DNA of 64,000 bases from Natronobeatus ordinarius (GCF_024362485.1 NZ_CP101457.1:62001-126000), one strand, 5' to 3'. Shown: positions 43,336 to 53,258, counted from the first letter of the stretch. Notes: generated from the letters alone by a model not told the origin. Program-made: numbers and translations.

Positions 43336-45466
43336 GTTTCGATTCACCTCCGTGCTTACCGCCATCAGTCTGTGGTGGAGTTGAGACCTGGCGTGAGGTT
43401 GTTGGATTAGTATTCATAGATCGCTCTGTAGATGTGTCTGCTGAACGGCCTGGCAACTCAGTCTGTGACTGGGCTTTCGGATCGAAGTCGATCACAGCCG
43501 TCTCGTCTTCCATTGCTCGGACTTCGATTCCCCGCCACTCACCGTCGACACCGACGAGTGCTTCCGAATAGCCCGTCCGGTCGTTTCCGGGGACGGCCTC
43601 CTGGACGAAGCGCATCTGTGCCGAGTTGAGGCCGAACTCGTTGGCCCACTCGCGGTCCATCCCGTCGAGATGGTGGAACTGCTTGATCGCACACTGGTCG
43701 ATGATCGCCTCGGACTCTGGATGTTGGAAGAATTCGTCGACGGTCTGGGTGACGAGTCGGATCGAGAGGTTGTGATGGCGGTGGTGACGGAAGACGATCT
43801 CGAGGTATTCGAGACTCGCCGCGTCCTGCATGATGTACCGAGCCTCGTCGATGACGAAGACGACCTCTTTGTCCGTCTCCTTCGCTCGCTCATAGACCAG
43901 TGAGATCAGCAACTGCATGATGAGACTCGTGCTCCCACCGAGACTGCCCTCCTGCTGGGCAAGGTCGAGATAAATCACCTTCTCGTCGCGGATGTCGAAT
44001 TCGGTTTCTCGGCCCAGGTTCTCGTACCGGCCGTCTTCCGCGAACGGGCGAAGCTGATCGATGAGCCACGTTGCGTCTTCGCCGATCTTCGTCGCTTCCT
44101 CATCCGTCCGCACGACGTACTCTTCCGGGGTCTCGACCATCTCCTCGAGGATGTCGAGGACGTCCCGCATCGTCGGGCTCTCGTTGTGATGAGTCGCGAT
44201 ATCGTCGGTAATTCCGTTGCGTGAATAGGCACGCTCGATCGCGGTCTCCAACGTCGTCCGGCGGTCGCCGAGTGTGATTCCCCGAAGCGCAAAATAGTTC
44301 GAGAGGAAGCTCATCACGCTATCGAGCTTTTCGCGATACGGGCTAGCGTCCTTGCCCATTGCCCTCTGAACGCGCTCGGGAGTCGGCTTGATCTCGAGCG
44401 GGTTCAGTCCCATATCCCCACCGATCGTAATTCGCTCACCGCCGAGGGCTTCGGCGACGCCAGCCCAGTTGTTCAATGGCTCAAGGATAATCCCGATACG
44501 GTCCTCGCTTTGCTCAATCGAACGGATGAAGTTCTGCTTCGATCCGAACGATTTGCCAGAACCAGGGTCACCGATCGTGAACATCGCATAGCCGTTCTCT
44601 CGAGCGAACGGGTCGATGACGACCGGACTCTGGTTCTTCCAGTGAACGCCGAACTCGACGCCGCCGTCCTCGAGAATTGTGGCGTTATGTGGCGACGCGA
44701 GCAACGCACCGACCGCACCACCGAGTGCTGTGGCCTCCCGGCCGAACGGGTTGGGGCCGATTGGCGCTGCAGCCTGGATGGCGAGGTCTTGCTTACAGAT
44801 AGCCGTCTTCGGCGAGAGTCCAGCGGGTTGTTCACGAAGCCGGCTCCGAACTGTCCGGACGGCGTCACGAAGCTCGTCACGTGACTCCGATCGAACCGTA
44901 ATGAACATGCCTTGCTCGAACACCCGGCTCCCGTTCTCAACGCTCTTGTACGTCGACAGCGCCTCGTTGGCTCGCTCCTGAAGATAGCTCCCACGGACAG
45001 TACGCTCGAGGTCAGCATCGGCCTGGAGGTCGTCGGCCACTCGCTGGAGTTCGTCTCGAGCCTGCTGCTGACTCTTCGGGGTGATATGGACCGTCAGATC
45101 GAACTCGACGTCCGTGAGCTCGAAGAGTTCGGTCAGATAGCCGTCTTTCGGGTAATCCGGGTAATCGGCGATGTAGAGTGTGGACGTCCACTGATCACCG
45201 ACGCGAGCGGTCCGCGTATCCCACTCGATCGCCGCCGGTGCGACGACGTGTTGATGATGTTCGGCGATGTCGTCGAGGACCTGACCCTCTTCGAGGCCGT
45301 CTTCGACGGTCGCCTCCTCGAGGAGATCCGCGAGTTCGACTTCTTCGACGTCTTCAGCTCGCCAGCGGTCCCATCCCCACTTCACGAGAAGCGTGATCAA
45401 TGCCGTTGCACCGATGTAGAGGGCAATCCCAGCCTGCGTCCCTGGATCGGGGAGTGCGTCGATCAC
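43328..45466 (-). CDS. virB4: VirB4/TraC-like transfer ATPase (712 aa)
   Basis: N-terminal membrane helix (IALYIGATALITLLVKWGWD). Walker A GDPGSGKSFGSKQNFI is near residue 303. Walker B is EVVFVIDEARYIM, followed by FRHHRHHNLSIRLVTQTVDE (typical VirB4 C-terminal motif with Gln). The N-terminal VirB4 domain appears partly here (EFDLTVHITPKSQQQARDEL) and partly in the upstream gene. It powers pilus or channel assembly. It overlaps both neighbours (ATGA upstream, 8 bp downstream). Confidence 0.9.
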   Translation of the reverse strand: MIDALPDPGTQAGIALYIGATALITLLVKWGWDRWRAEDVEEVELADLLEEATVEDGLEEGQVLDDIAEHHQHVVAPAAIEWDTRTARVGDQWTSTLYIADYPDYPKDGYLTELFELTDVEFDLTVHITPKSQQQARDELQRVADDLQADADLERTVRGSYLQERANEALSTYKSVENGSRVFEQGMFITVRSESRDELRDAVRTVRSRLREQPAGLSPKTAICKQDLAIQAAAPIGPNPFGREATALGGAVGALLASPHNATILEDGGVEFGVHWKNQSPVVIDPFARENGYAMFTIGDPGSGKSFGSKQNFIRSIEQSEDRIGIILEPLNNWAGVAEALGGERITIGGDMGLNPLEIKPTPERVQRAMGKDASPYREKLDSVMSFLSNYFALRGITLGDRRTTLETAIERAYSRNGITDDIATHHNESPTMRDVLDILEEMVETPEEYVVRTDEEATKIGEDATWLIDQLRPFAEDGRYENLGRETEFDIRDEKVIYLDLAQQEGSLGGSTSLIMQLLISLVYERAKETDKEVVFVIDEARYIMQDAASLEYLEIVFRHHRHHNLSIRLVTQTVDEFFQHPESEAIIDQCAIKQFHHLDGMDREWANEFGLNSAQMRFVQEAVPGNDRTGYSEALVGVDGEWRGIEVRAMEDETAVIDFDPKAQSQTELPGRSADTSTERSMNTNPTTSRQVSTPPQTDGGKHGGESKHE

Positions 45467-46563
45467 TGATCGACCCTCCGTTGATGATCAATGGTCGGAT
45501 GATCACGAATTGCATCCGCTCCGTCATCGTATTCGTGTTCCTCGCCGTTCCAGAAGTCCAGTGAAAGGACGAATAGTTCGACCGTCGCAAGCCGATGAGC
45601 GGACCATCCTGATGCCTTCTGGATAAACTCCGTCTGGAGACCGTGGCAGCGGTTCTCGAGTTTCTCGAACATGGCCGCCCGGATCTCCGCATCGGTCATG
45701 TCGTTCCGCCGAGTCACGAACGGGTTGAACAGAAAGCCGATGACCGGAAACAGGGTGAGTTTCTCCGCTGGGGACTGTTCGTCCTGGTATCGGTCGTAGA
45801 CCTCGAAGGGGTCGACTTCGACGCCGATGAAATACCGTACCTGTTGGGTCCCCTCGAGGTCTCGCGGACGTTGCTCGCGATACTCCTCGAGTAACTCTTT
45901 GAAGATCGGGTTCTGCTTGACGTCGCTGTCAGTGAGCCGCCCATCGATTCGCTCGATCAGCTTCTCGACTGGGAACGACCGAGTCGTAGCGTGGAATTTG
46001 AGCGTGAAGTCGAGTTCCTTGTTCGCGAACTCCTCGCCGAGTTGCTGAATCTGAGCCCAGTCACCGGACATCGCGAAGTCCATGTTCCCGGGATCGATCT
46101 CGAGGTAGGCTTCCATCGCGCCATCGGAGCGCTCGATTGCACCGGCACCAGGCCACGCTCGCCTGATGTTCGTGAGATCCTGTGTTCGCTCGTCCGGCTT
46201 GAACGGCGTATAGCTCACGAGTCCGCCTTCGGTACTCGCTTCGGTGAACTCAGCCGTGGCCTCCGTGCTGTAGGTGAACCGAGGCCGCTTGCAGTAGTGG
46301 CGGTAGACGTCTCCCAGCCACGTTGACGCCGGGAGATGGTTGGGTGACGCGTAGACGATCGATCCACCAAGGACGACACCGAGTAAGACGAACGGTAAGA
46401 TCGCACCATCGAGTCCCGTGAGGCCACCAAAGAGGAGGCCAGCGATTGGGAAACCGAGGAGCACGTAGACGTCTCCCTCCTCGATATTCAGAATCGGTAT
46501 GCGACTCTCTTCGCCCAGTTCATCCATGATTCGACGGCCAGCTGCATCGTGATCTCGTGTCAT
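45463..46563 (-). CDS. VirB3-like / VirB4 N-terminal-like membrane protein (366 aa)
   Basis: Two N-terminal helices (VYVLLGFPIAGLLFGGLTGL; ILPFVLLGVVLGGSIVYASP) resemble VirB3. The rest (PGNMDFAMSGDWAQIQQLGE, LDFTLKFHATTRSFPVEKLI) resembles a VirB4 N-terminal domain. It starts immediately after the VirB6-like stop. Likely part of the inner-membrane platform. Confidence 0.7.
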   Translation of the reverse strand: MTRDHDAAGRRIMDELGEESRIPILNIEEGDVYVLLGFPIAGLLFGGLTGLDGAILPFVLLGVVLGGSIVYASPNHLPASTWLGDVYRHYCKRPRFTYSTEATAEFTEASTEGGLVSYTPFKPDERTQDLTNIRRAWPGAGAIERSDGAMEAYLEIDPGNMDFAMSGDWAQIQQLGEEFANKELDFTLKFHATTRSFPVEKLIERIDGRLTDSDVKQNPIFKELLEEYREQRPRDLEGTQQVRYFIGVEVDPFEVYDRYQDEQSPAEKLTLFPVIGFLFNPFVTRRNDMTDAEIRAAMFEKLENRCHGLQTEFIQKASGWSAHRLATVELFVLSLDFWNGEEHEYDDGADAIRDHPTIDHQRRVDQ

Positions 46564-47706
46564 TCAGTAATACCCCGGATCGTTCTCGGTGCGACGGTAC
46601 GCCGGGACGCCTTCCTGGCCGTACGCGTCTGTCGCAACGTTATCGTGGTCGGTTCGTCCTCCGCTGCCGCCGCTCGAGTTTCCGGATTGTTGGGATGAGC
46701 CACCGCCTTGGCGCATCTTCGACGCAGCCGTATAGCCAGCAGCCGCTTTCGGTCCCCACGCCGCAGTCGTGGCTGCTGCAGCAGGGCCTGCAACAACACC
46801 GGCCCCAACGACTGCGCCAGCTGTTACTGCGCCCTTGGTCGTCGCTCCGATGATCTTCGTCGTCATCGGGCTGGCATACTTGAACAGCTTCCAGACGATG
46901 AGAATCGAGAGCAATGGCAATGTGACCGCGATGAGGTAGCTCAGGAATGAACTATCCGGAACAAGCGCCGAGTCCGTCCCCTCACTGAACAGGAGTTCAT
47001 ACCCTTTGAACAGCAGCGCCACTGGAATCGGCATGATCGCAAGCGGTACGAACTTCATACAGACCGTGCGGGCGATGTGAGAGACGACGGGAAGATTCCC
47101 ATAGGCCAATGCGATACCGATCGGCATCGCATAGATCAAGATGTACAACAGAATCTCGCGAAGGAAAAACAGCGCCTGCAAGATCCACATGGCGACAGCT
47201 CCAACTCCAGTGAGGAAGAGAGCAAGCGCTGGGTTTGAAACGGTTAAGCGGAGCAATTCAATCATTGTGGCAGTCACTGTCGAAATGTCTGGAATAAGGG
47301 CAATGGTGAAGCCATCGACGAGATAGAGCGCTAACACAGCGACCCAGTACCACGTTACGATCAGGAACGCACCTGTCCAGGCACTACGCTTTGCCTTTCG
47401 CGTCTCGTACGCACTACCGATATTGAAGATCCGGATCGTATGTCTGCCCTGGACACACATCACGAGCAACAACAGGGAGACGAGCATGATCTCCCCCGCA
47501 ACAAGATTGCCGTGGATCTCTTCCCACGGTGTGTTCGACGGCTGACCGAACACGAATGCACCATCCGTCTCCGGTGTTGGCGTGCCGAAAACCTGTGCCG
47601 TGACGGCATCATATCCATCTGCCAATCCCTCCTGAAACCATTCGATGAGTTTGTCAACTGCATCTTCGAACCACTTGATCCCGATATCCGAGAGTGACCA
47701 TGACAT
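46564..47706 (-). CDS. VirB6-like polytopic membrane protein (380 aa)
   Basis: About six membrane helices between residues 70 and 295 (VAGEIMLVSLLLLVMCVQG; FLIVTWYWVAVLALYLVDGF; ALALFLTGVGAVAMWILQAL; ILLYILIYAMPIGIALAYG and two more). An Ala/Gly-rich segment and a Gly/Ser-rich hydrophilic tail follow. The position next to VirB3/VirB4-like genes supports a channel role. Its start overlaps the lipoprotein stop by one base. Confidence 0.7.
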   Translation of the reverse strand: MSWSLSDIGIKWFEDAVDKLIEWFQEGLADGYDAVTAQVFGTPTPETDGAFVFGQPSNTPWEEIHGNLVAGEIMLVSLLLLVMCVQGRHTIRIFNIGSAYETRKAKRSAWTGAFLIVTWYWVAVLALYLVDGFTIALIPDISTVTATMIELLRLTVSNPALALFLTGVGAVAMWILQALFFLREILLYILIYAMPIGIALAYGNLPVVSHIARTVCMKFVPLAIMPIPVALLFKGYELLFSEGTDSALVPDSSFLSYLIAVTLPLLSILIVWKLFKYASPMTTKIIGATTKGAVTAGAVVGAGVVAGPAAAATTAAWGPKAAAGYTAASKMRQGGGSSQQSGNSSGGSGGRTDHDNVATDAYGQEGVPAYRRTENDPGYY

Positions 47707-48542
47707 TACAATGGCCCCTCAATTTCGATCTCACAATCATCAGGACCGGTACCGAGATAGTGGATAACGTAGTCAAGGGAGTGATCTGTAGCATGGCTTG
47801 TAGAGAGGCGGACGGTGAACTGTCCATCCCGTCCGATCGAGTCACACTTCGACCGTGTGCTCGCTGGCGAAAAGGGGAGTGTGTTGCTGTAGATCAGTAC
47901 TGTCTCACCTGCAGGAAGAGCTATTGACTCTGCATCCGCTCCAAAGTCATTCTCTGGATCGTAGATACCACTCTCTCCAGCCTCATCGTAGCTCTCGTGT
48001 GTCGGGAACGGGACATCGCCTTCGAACCGAAGCGCGGTAGCTGCGGTTGGTCCAGTTCCTCGATTCGTCACAGAAAGTATCGCCTCTGCTTCCGTACTGG
48101 AGTCTCTCGCACCCTCGTACATCTCCTCAGGGTAATTCCTGGCCAACCGGAGTTCTGTTAACTCGAGATCCGGTTCGAGCGTAACTGACGTCGTCTCAAC
48201 GGTTTCCTCGTCTGCAAGCCCGATGAGTTCGTATTCGCCAACAGGATAGTTCGTCCCGATCTCGAGCATTGTTCGAGACACCCCCGACTCAATCGTTTGT
48301 TGAGCAAACAACTCACCAGAGGGATCGATGAGATTCAGCTGGTCAACTGCATCCCGTTCGAGTTCAACCACGAGCTCAAGCCCTTCGACCGCGACGCTCT
48401 GGATAATCTCTCCACCGGAGTCTGTTGATGGGGCGTCATCAGAATCACTCAACGCAGAACAACCAGCAAGTCCAGTAGTGATCCCGACGAGTATGCTTCC
48501 GAGAACGGTGCGTCTATCGAGTGGTGTCTGTTGAATTGTCAT
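47706..48542 (-). CDS. Tat-exported lipoprotein (278 aa)
   Basis: Signal LDRRTVLGSILVGITTGLAG followed by Cys: twin-Arg motif and lipobox (LAGC), typical haloarchaeal Tat lipoprotein. The body has beta-sandwich character (VELERDAVDQLNLIDPSGEL, EAEAILSVTNRGTGPTAATA). Its ATG overlaps the upstream stop by four bases. Probably a surface component of the transfer apparatus. Confidence 0.75.
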   Translation of the reverse strand: MTIQQTPLDRRTVLGSILVGITTGLAGCSALSDSDDAPSTDSGGEIIQSVAVEGLELVVELERDAVDQLNLIDPSGELFAQQTIESGVSRTMLEIGTNYPVGEYELIGLADEETVETTSVTLEPDLELTELRLARNYPEEMYEGARDSSTEAEAILSVTNRGTGPTAATALRFEGDVPFPTHESYDEAGESGIYDPENDFGADAESIALPAGETVLIYSNTLPFSPASTRSKCDSIGRDGQFTVRLSTSHATDHSLDYVIHYLGTGPDDCEIEIEGPL

Positions 48543-50236
48543 AACGTATCTCTCATTTTCAAGAAAGAGCCGATCCGCTTCGCTGCGTATAGTGCGACAG
48601 CAAAGGGAATCGCATACCGGATAAGATCGACTAACAGTGTGAACCAGCCCGTTGGAGTGGCCAACGGATGCCACGTTTCTGTGACTGTATCTCCGATATA
48701 GGCTGGATTGTGCGAGCGCCACGAACCGGGATGGTACTCTGCGGTGTAGATGCCCGGCTGGTGAACAGTTATCTCTGCGATGCCAGCTGCGTTCGTCCGC
48801 ACCACCTGATCGCCGATTGTGATATAGCCCTCACGCGAAGCAGCGCCAATCAGTGAGAATCGAGGATCGTCGAACGGACTCTCGAGCATGATCGGCGCCC
48901 TCGTCTCAGCATCACGAAGCTCGATCTGCAACGTCACTGCAGTCGCATTCGATTCGATGATTTCGACAGAGAGGTCACTCTCGCGTATCTCCCGTTCCGA
49001 CCCTCCATCGGGTTCAATGATTTCTGCTGAGACACCGCGAACAATCCCGTCGACCCTGATAGCATCTCGATCGATGCCATCGTACCGGAGAGCAAGACCG
49101 GAAGAACGGGTATAGGACTCGGAGACGACGTCGATGTCGACGTTCTCGTGAATCGAGGGTTCTGGAGACGAACTCTCTGACCCCCAGACCTCGAGAATGT
49201 TGGGACCATCGCGGATGGGTTCTGAACGCGGGCCTAGCTCGGATGGATACGCGTGGACGTATACGGGTAGAGCGTCGGAGTGTGTCGTCTCTTGGCCATC
49301 CCGGCTTGAGTGTATGAGATCGTCCCAGTTGGTGTCTCTAGCCGTGTAGTATCGCCACACACCACGGACGTTCGCCTCACCATCATCCGAAAGCGTGTAT
49401 CCGTGCCACGGCTGGGTCTGATAGATGGCAACACCGCTGTCGCCGTTTGGATACGATGCGTGGTAGATCGACGCCCGCAGATCGTAAACCTCCACATCGA
49501 GGTCCTGAGAGACGGTCACCTGGTCGGTGATGACCTCCGTCTCATTGCCACGATCGCGTTCGACTCGAGCGCTGATATCCGCCTCGAGTGTGAGTGTTGC
49601 CGGGCCACCTCGGTCGAACGCATATTCGAATGTTGGAGTGTGCGTTCCTCCTACGGTATCGACGACGTCGTCATTGTGTAAGAGGCGGACTTCGTCGATT
49701 CCGTGGTTCTGCATGGATGAGTTGCTGTCGAGGCGAACGCGATAATCGACGAATCCACTGAGTTCGCCTTCCGGAGCGATGTAGTGAACCGTCTCGTTCG
49801 CATCGAGATGTGTTCTCGTTGACGGCTGGATCGCGAACGTCGTCGCGTGTGCATCGGCGATGAGGGCCGAGTTCGAGAGTTCTGCATGCGTGGGATAGAT
49901 CGAAGTCTCTGTATCGCCACCCTCGAGTGACTCGTAATCGTATGCCGTCCAGCGTTCAGCTGTATCTGGGGGCTCTTTGAACGTAATATCTGTACAGTTG
50001 CCGAGTTCCTGCATGGCCGTTCGCTGCTCATCGTATCGCTCTTCGTACTCGGCATCACTGAGGCACTCATTCGGAGCTTTCGACCAGAGCGTCGCCGTTT
50101 CGTTGACGTCTAAGTCACTGTCGTCAGTGCCCGGTCGTGGTGGAGAGTCGGCACTCGCGGCAGTCACCCCTGCGAACGCGAGCGTGACGGCAACGAGAGC
50201 GAGCACCGCAACCATGTGAGGACGAATGTGATGCAC
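48539..50236 (-). CDS. Surface protein with signal peptide and C-terminal anchor (565 aa)
   Basis: N-terminal signal (MVAVLALVAVTLAFAGVTAA then SADS). A large strand-rich extracellular part with Ig-like/CARDB character follows (VHYIAPEGELSGFVDYRVRL, GPATLTLEADISARVERDRG). A C-terminal helix (WFTLLVDLIRYAIPFAVALY) and a short cytoplasmic tail (AAKRIGSFLKMRD) end the protein. It may be an adhesin or mating-contact protein. Acidic throughout. Confidence 0.7.
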   Translation of the reverse strand: MHHIRPHMVAVLALVAVTLAFAGVTAASADSPPRPGTDDSDLDVNETATLWSKAPNECLSDAEYEERYDEQRTAMQELGNCTDITFKEPPDTAERWTAYDYESLEGGDTETSIYPTHAELSNSALIADAHATTFAIQPSTRTHLDANETVHYIAPEGELSGFVDYRVRLDSNSSMQNHGIDEVRLLHNDDVVDTVGGTHTPTFEYAFDRGGPATLTLEADISARVERDRGNETEVITDQVTVSQDLDVEVYDLRASIYHASYPNGDSGVAIYQTQPWHGYTLSDDGEANVRGVWRYYTARDTNWDDLIHSSRDGQETTHSDALPVYVHAYPSELGPRSEPIRDGPNILEVWGSESSSPEPSIHENVDIDVVSESYTRSSGLALRYDGIDRDAIRVDGIVRGVSAEIIEPDGGSEREIRESDLSVEIIESNATAVTLQIELRDAETRAPIMLESPFDDPRFSLIGAASREGYITIGDQVVRTNAAGIAEITVHQPGIYTAEYHPGSWRSHNPAYIGDTVTETWHPLATPTGWFTLLVDLIRYAIPFAVALYAAKRIGSFLKMRDTL

Positions 50237-50277
50237 GAGCGGAGTGAATCAGAGACGATCCAGAGTGTAGCGTTGAG

Positions 50278-50688
50278 TTACCACGGGACGAGGTCGACAC
50301 ACTCAGCGAGTGGAAGCCCCATCGCCGATCCAGCAACCGTATACAGCGGTCCGAGGATCACGAGGATAACTGCAGACTTCATCGCCGTCCGCTTGTGCTG
50401 TTTGAGGCTCTTTTTCTGTTCGATGTTCATCGTGAACATCTCGACCAGTGAATCAGCCTGCCAGACCACAACCAGCCCCATTATTCCAAGCGCAGTCGTG
50501 ATTTGGAAGAATCCAGAGATCATGTCTGGCAAGCCTTCAGCGTCACACACGACGCTGTCTTGAGCCAAAACGGGGTCTACAGCGACAAGCGAGAGGATAA
50601 GGAACGAAGCGAATCCGCTACGTACTACTCGCTGTCGAAGGGCATTGGGATTCTGTTGTTCACCAGTAGGAGGATCTCTTATGGTCAT
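50278..50688 (-). CDS. Pilin-like/VirB2-like small membrane protein (136 aa)
   Basis: Signal-like helix FASFLILSLVAVDPVLAQDS with a likely AQ cleavage site. Two membrane helices follow (FFQITTALGIMGLVVVWQAD; AVILVILGPLYTVAGSAMGL) separated by a basic loop (MNIEQKKSLKQHKRTAMK). This resembles VirB2/TrbC-type pilin precursors. First gene of the transfer operon; the IS66 copy lies 256 bp upstream. Confidence 0.65.
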   Translation of the reverse strand: MTIRDPPTGEQQNPNALRQRVVRSGFASFLILSLVAVDPVLAQDSVVCDAEGLPDMISGFFQITTALGIMGLVVVWQADSLVEMFTMNIEQKKSLKQHKRTAMKSAVILVILGPLYTVAGSAMGLPLAECVDLVPW

Positions 50689-50944
50689 TGAAAGCCCTGA
50701 CCTCTACTAGATCTGTATCGAGCCATCTCGCTGTGCGGATTTGCGGGGAAGCCACTGTTCAACGGATTGTATCGACTGCAACCTGTTCGTGAGAATTTTC
50801 GATTTCGGTTCCTCGGATCGCTCATTTATTACCAAACGCTAGCCTGTCGGGATAGGGCATATACCTTCTGTATTTCTTAAATGTTTCTAGAAATAAATTG
50901 TTTTAGAAGACATTCTTCAATTCCTGTGTAAACATACAGTGAGT

Positions 50945-52521
50945 GTAGTTGGATAGCGTGATCAGGACTCACCGGTTAGTGATGCCTCTCATCCTAATCT
51001 GAGTTCTTGCCCACCGAGGATGGACTGGAGCTGTTCAGGTGGATCAAGTCCTCGTCGTTTCCACGTGGCTAACATGGTCGTGATCGTCTCGTGAATCTGG
51101 ACCCCTTCGGCTGAGCGGAGGGTCCGGAACATCTTCCGCAGCACCACTTGCTCGCGCAGAGCGCGCTCTGCGCGATTATTCGTCGAATCGACGTCTGGCT
51201 CTGTCACGAACGTCAGCCAGTGGCCTAACCCGTTCCTGATCTTCTCGATCAGTTTCTGAACCTCCTGTGACTCATACTCCTCCCTGATCAGCCCTTCCAA
51301 GTGTAACGACGCCTCCGCCCGCATCTGCTCGCGGGCGGAGGCAGACGGGTCCTCTTCGTCGAACGCCGTTAAGTCATCGTGGAGATCGTGCAACTCCGCA
51401 GAAAGCCACTCTGCTTCCTCATACCGCTCAGCAACGTACTCTGCCTCCCGTAACAGATGCGCCCAGCATCGCTGGAGTTTCGTGTGGTAGCTCCGGTACG
51501 CCGACCAGCCGTCACAGCTGAGCGTCGAGTCCTCGGCGAATTCCTCGCCGAGGACGTCCTCTAACACCTGGCTTCCACGACTCTCATCAACCCAGAACAG
51601 CACCTCTTCGTCAGTAACAAACGTCCACGCCCAGTGTTGCTCTCCATCAACAGGAAAGCCCGTCTCATCACAATAGACGACGTCACTCTCCCGAACACTG
51701 GCTTTGACGTCTTCATACGCGGGTCGCAGCCGGTCTGCGACCCGCTTGGTCAGGTTGTAGATTGTCCGGTGGGAGATGGGGAGATCGAGCTCCCACTCAA
51801 ACAACTCTGCCTGCTTTCGGTTTGGAAGTCGCTGATGGAACCTTCCAAGGGCGGTTTGGGCCATGATATTTGGCCCAAACCGCCCGGTTTCCGGGCAGTC
51901 AGGATGTTCAGCAACGACCTCGTTTCCACAGGAACAGTGGTGTTTGCCGAGTTCGTACTCGGTGACAGTGGTTGGAATGGGGAGTGGTATATCGATAATC
52001 GTCCGTGAGACGTAGCTGTCCGGGTTAGAGAGTGTCTGCTCACAGTCTGGGCAATATCCCCGATCAACTCGAATAGTCTCCTCTGGTTCCGGAGGCGGTC
52101 GAGTTGTTCCCTCGTGACCTTCGTCACGTCCTGGAGAGGAGTCGCTGGCGGCGTCAGCGTCGCCGCCAGCGTCGTCCCCTTGGTCTTCGTTCTCTTCCTC
52201 GTCGCTGTCATCGTTGCCAGGTGATCCAGCCGCGCCACCCTGCTTACTGGGTGGTGTGTTTGGGTTTTCGTACCACTTGAGGCGTGCTTGCAGATTCTCG
52301 ATCTGCTGTTGCTGTGCTGTGAGTTGACGACGGAGAAGACGGTTCTCGAACTCTTTGACTACGAGCTGCTGGCGGAGATGCGTACTGTCCTCAGCGCGGA
52401 TCGCGGAATCTGTCGATTCCGGCGATCCGCCAATCCCCAGCGACACACTTGATTTACCATTGAGAGACCATTCATGAGACTGCTACGAAATCGGTCTGGC
52501 AGCAAGTCGCTATCCAACTAC
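50945..52521 (-). mobile_element. Complete IS66-family insertion sequence with 8 bp target duplication
   Basis: Terminal inverted repeats GTAGTTGGATAGCG (50945-50958) and CGCTATCCAACTAC (52508-52521) are perfect for 14 bp. The flanks carry the direct repeat CAGTGAGT at 50937-50944 and 52522-52529, as IS66 insertion makes. It holds one transposase gene; no tnpA or tnpB accessory genes. An exact target duplication implies recent insertion. It lies in the upstream region of the transfer operon. Confidence 0.95.
50989..52446 (-). CDS. IS66-family transposase
   Basis: 485 aa. N-terminal coiled coil (LRRQLTAQQQQIENLQARLK), an acidic linker and a zinc finger (CPDCEQTL ... HCSCGNE). The DDE catalytic core is VVYCDETGFPVDGEQHWAWT (first Asp), LSCDGWSAYRSYHTKLQRCW (second Asp) and STNNRAERALREQVVLRKMF (Glu). 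All residues are intact. Confidence 0.95.
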   Translation of the reverse strand: MSLGIGGSPESTDSAIRAEDSTHLRQQLVVKEFENRLLRRQLTAQQQQIENLQARLKWYENPNTPPSKQGGAAGSPGNDDSDEEENEDQGDDAGGDADAASDSSPGRDEGHEGTTRPPPEPEETIRVDRGYCPDCEQTLSNPDSYVSRTIIDIPLPIPTTVTEYELGKHHCSCGNEVVAEHPDCPETGRFGPNIMAQTALGRFHQRLPNRKQAELFEWELDLPISHRTIYNLTKRVADRLRPAYEDVKASVRESDVVYCDETGFPVDGEQHWAWTFVTDEEVLFWVDESRGSQVLEDVLGEEFAEDSTLSCDGWSAYRSYHTKLQRCWAHLLREAEYVAERYEEAEWLSAELHDLHDDLTAFDEEDPSASAREQMRAEASLHLEGLIREEYESQEVQKLIEKIRNGLGHWLTFVTEPDVDSTNNRAERALREQVVLRKMFRTLRSAEGVQIHETITTMLATWKRRGLDPPEQLQSILGGQELRLG

Positions 52522-52745
52522 CAGTGAGTAATGAAAATCATTCTCATATGAAATTTGAGTACAAAATGATGCAACGCACTTCGAAACTCCTGAATGTATA
52601 CGAAGATTGGGCTATCCGAACTGATTCCATCGATCTGGATACTGATGGCCGTGCCCAATATTCGATAGAGGTCCTCAGCGGGCCAGCTTTGATCTCAAAA
52701 CCGCGTTGTCCGAGGGATATGGACTAGCCAGTCAGCTGTAGCCCC

Positions 52746-53258
52746 CTATTCAGAAATATCCTCTTCGTCGAGTTCTTCATTCACAAACTCGATCAGTTTC
52801 TGCAGTCGGTCGTTGAACTCGTCCTCAAACTCAGTGTGGAGCGCGTCATCGTACATCCGAAGAGTTCGTCCCAACCCAATCGCAGCGAGCCAGTCTCGGA
52901 ACTGATTGCTGTTCATGTCGTCGACGGACATACTCAGTGAATCCGTGTTCGATCCAACTGCCCAGAGATGAAGAAGATCAAGATCATTGACCATCGCAAG
53001 ACGAGCGAAATCCGCAAACGCGGCACTTACCTCTCGGGATAACTGCGTGTAGGACACAGAATCATGATCAAGTTCTCGCTCTCCCTTCAGTAGTTCATTG
53101 ACGTATGAGAGCGATCGCAGTGACAGGAATCCATCCCTATCGACCGCCATCGGTGGATCGCTCTCCGATTCCGCAGTCTCGGACAACGCCTGTCCACAGG
53201 ATCCGCAGTAGTGGTGAACCGCCTTGACCTGGCCTCCGCAATTCGGGCAGTACGGCAT
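52746..53258 (-). CDS. Zinc-ribbon protein (170 aa)
   Basis: N-terminal ribbon MPYCPNCGGQVKAVHHYCGS then CG. A helical body follows (SYTQLSREVSAAFADFARLA, FRDWLAAIGLGRTLRMYDDA), ending with a very acidic tail. No family recognised. Divergent from the CoiA-like gene 150 bp away. Confidence 0.65.
   Translation of the reverse strand: MPYCPNCGGQVKAVHHYCGSCGQALSETAESESDPPMAVDRDGFLSLRSLSYVNELLKGERELDHDSVSYTQLSREVSAAFADFARLAMVNDLDLLHLWAVGSNTDSLSMSVDDMNSNQFRDWLAAIGLGRTLRMYDDALHTEFEDEFNDRLQKLIEFVNEELDEEDISE

Noticed and set aside
52524-52727. 67-codon plus-strand frame right of the IS66 element
   Set aside because: It begins in the target duplication, so it cannot predate the insertion, and its product has no coding-like features.
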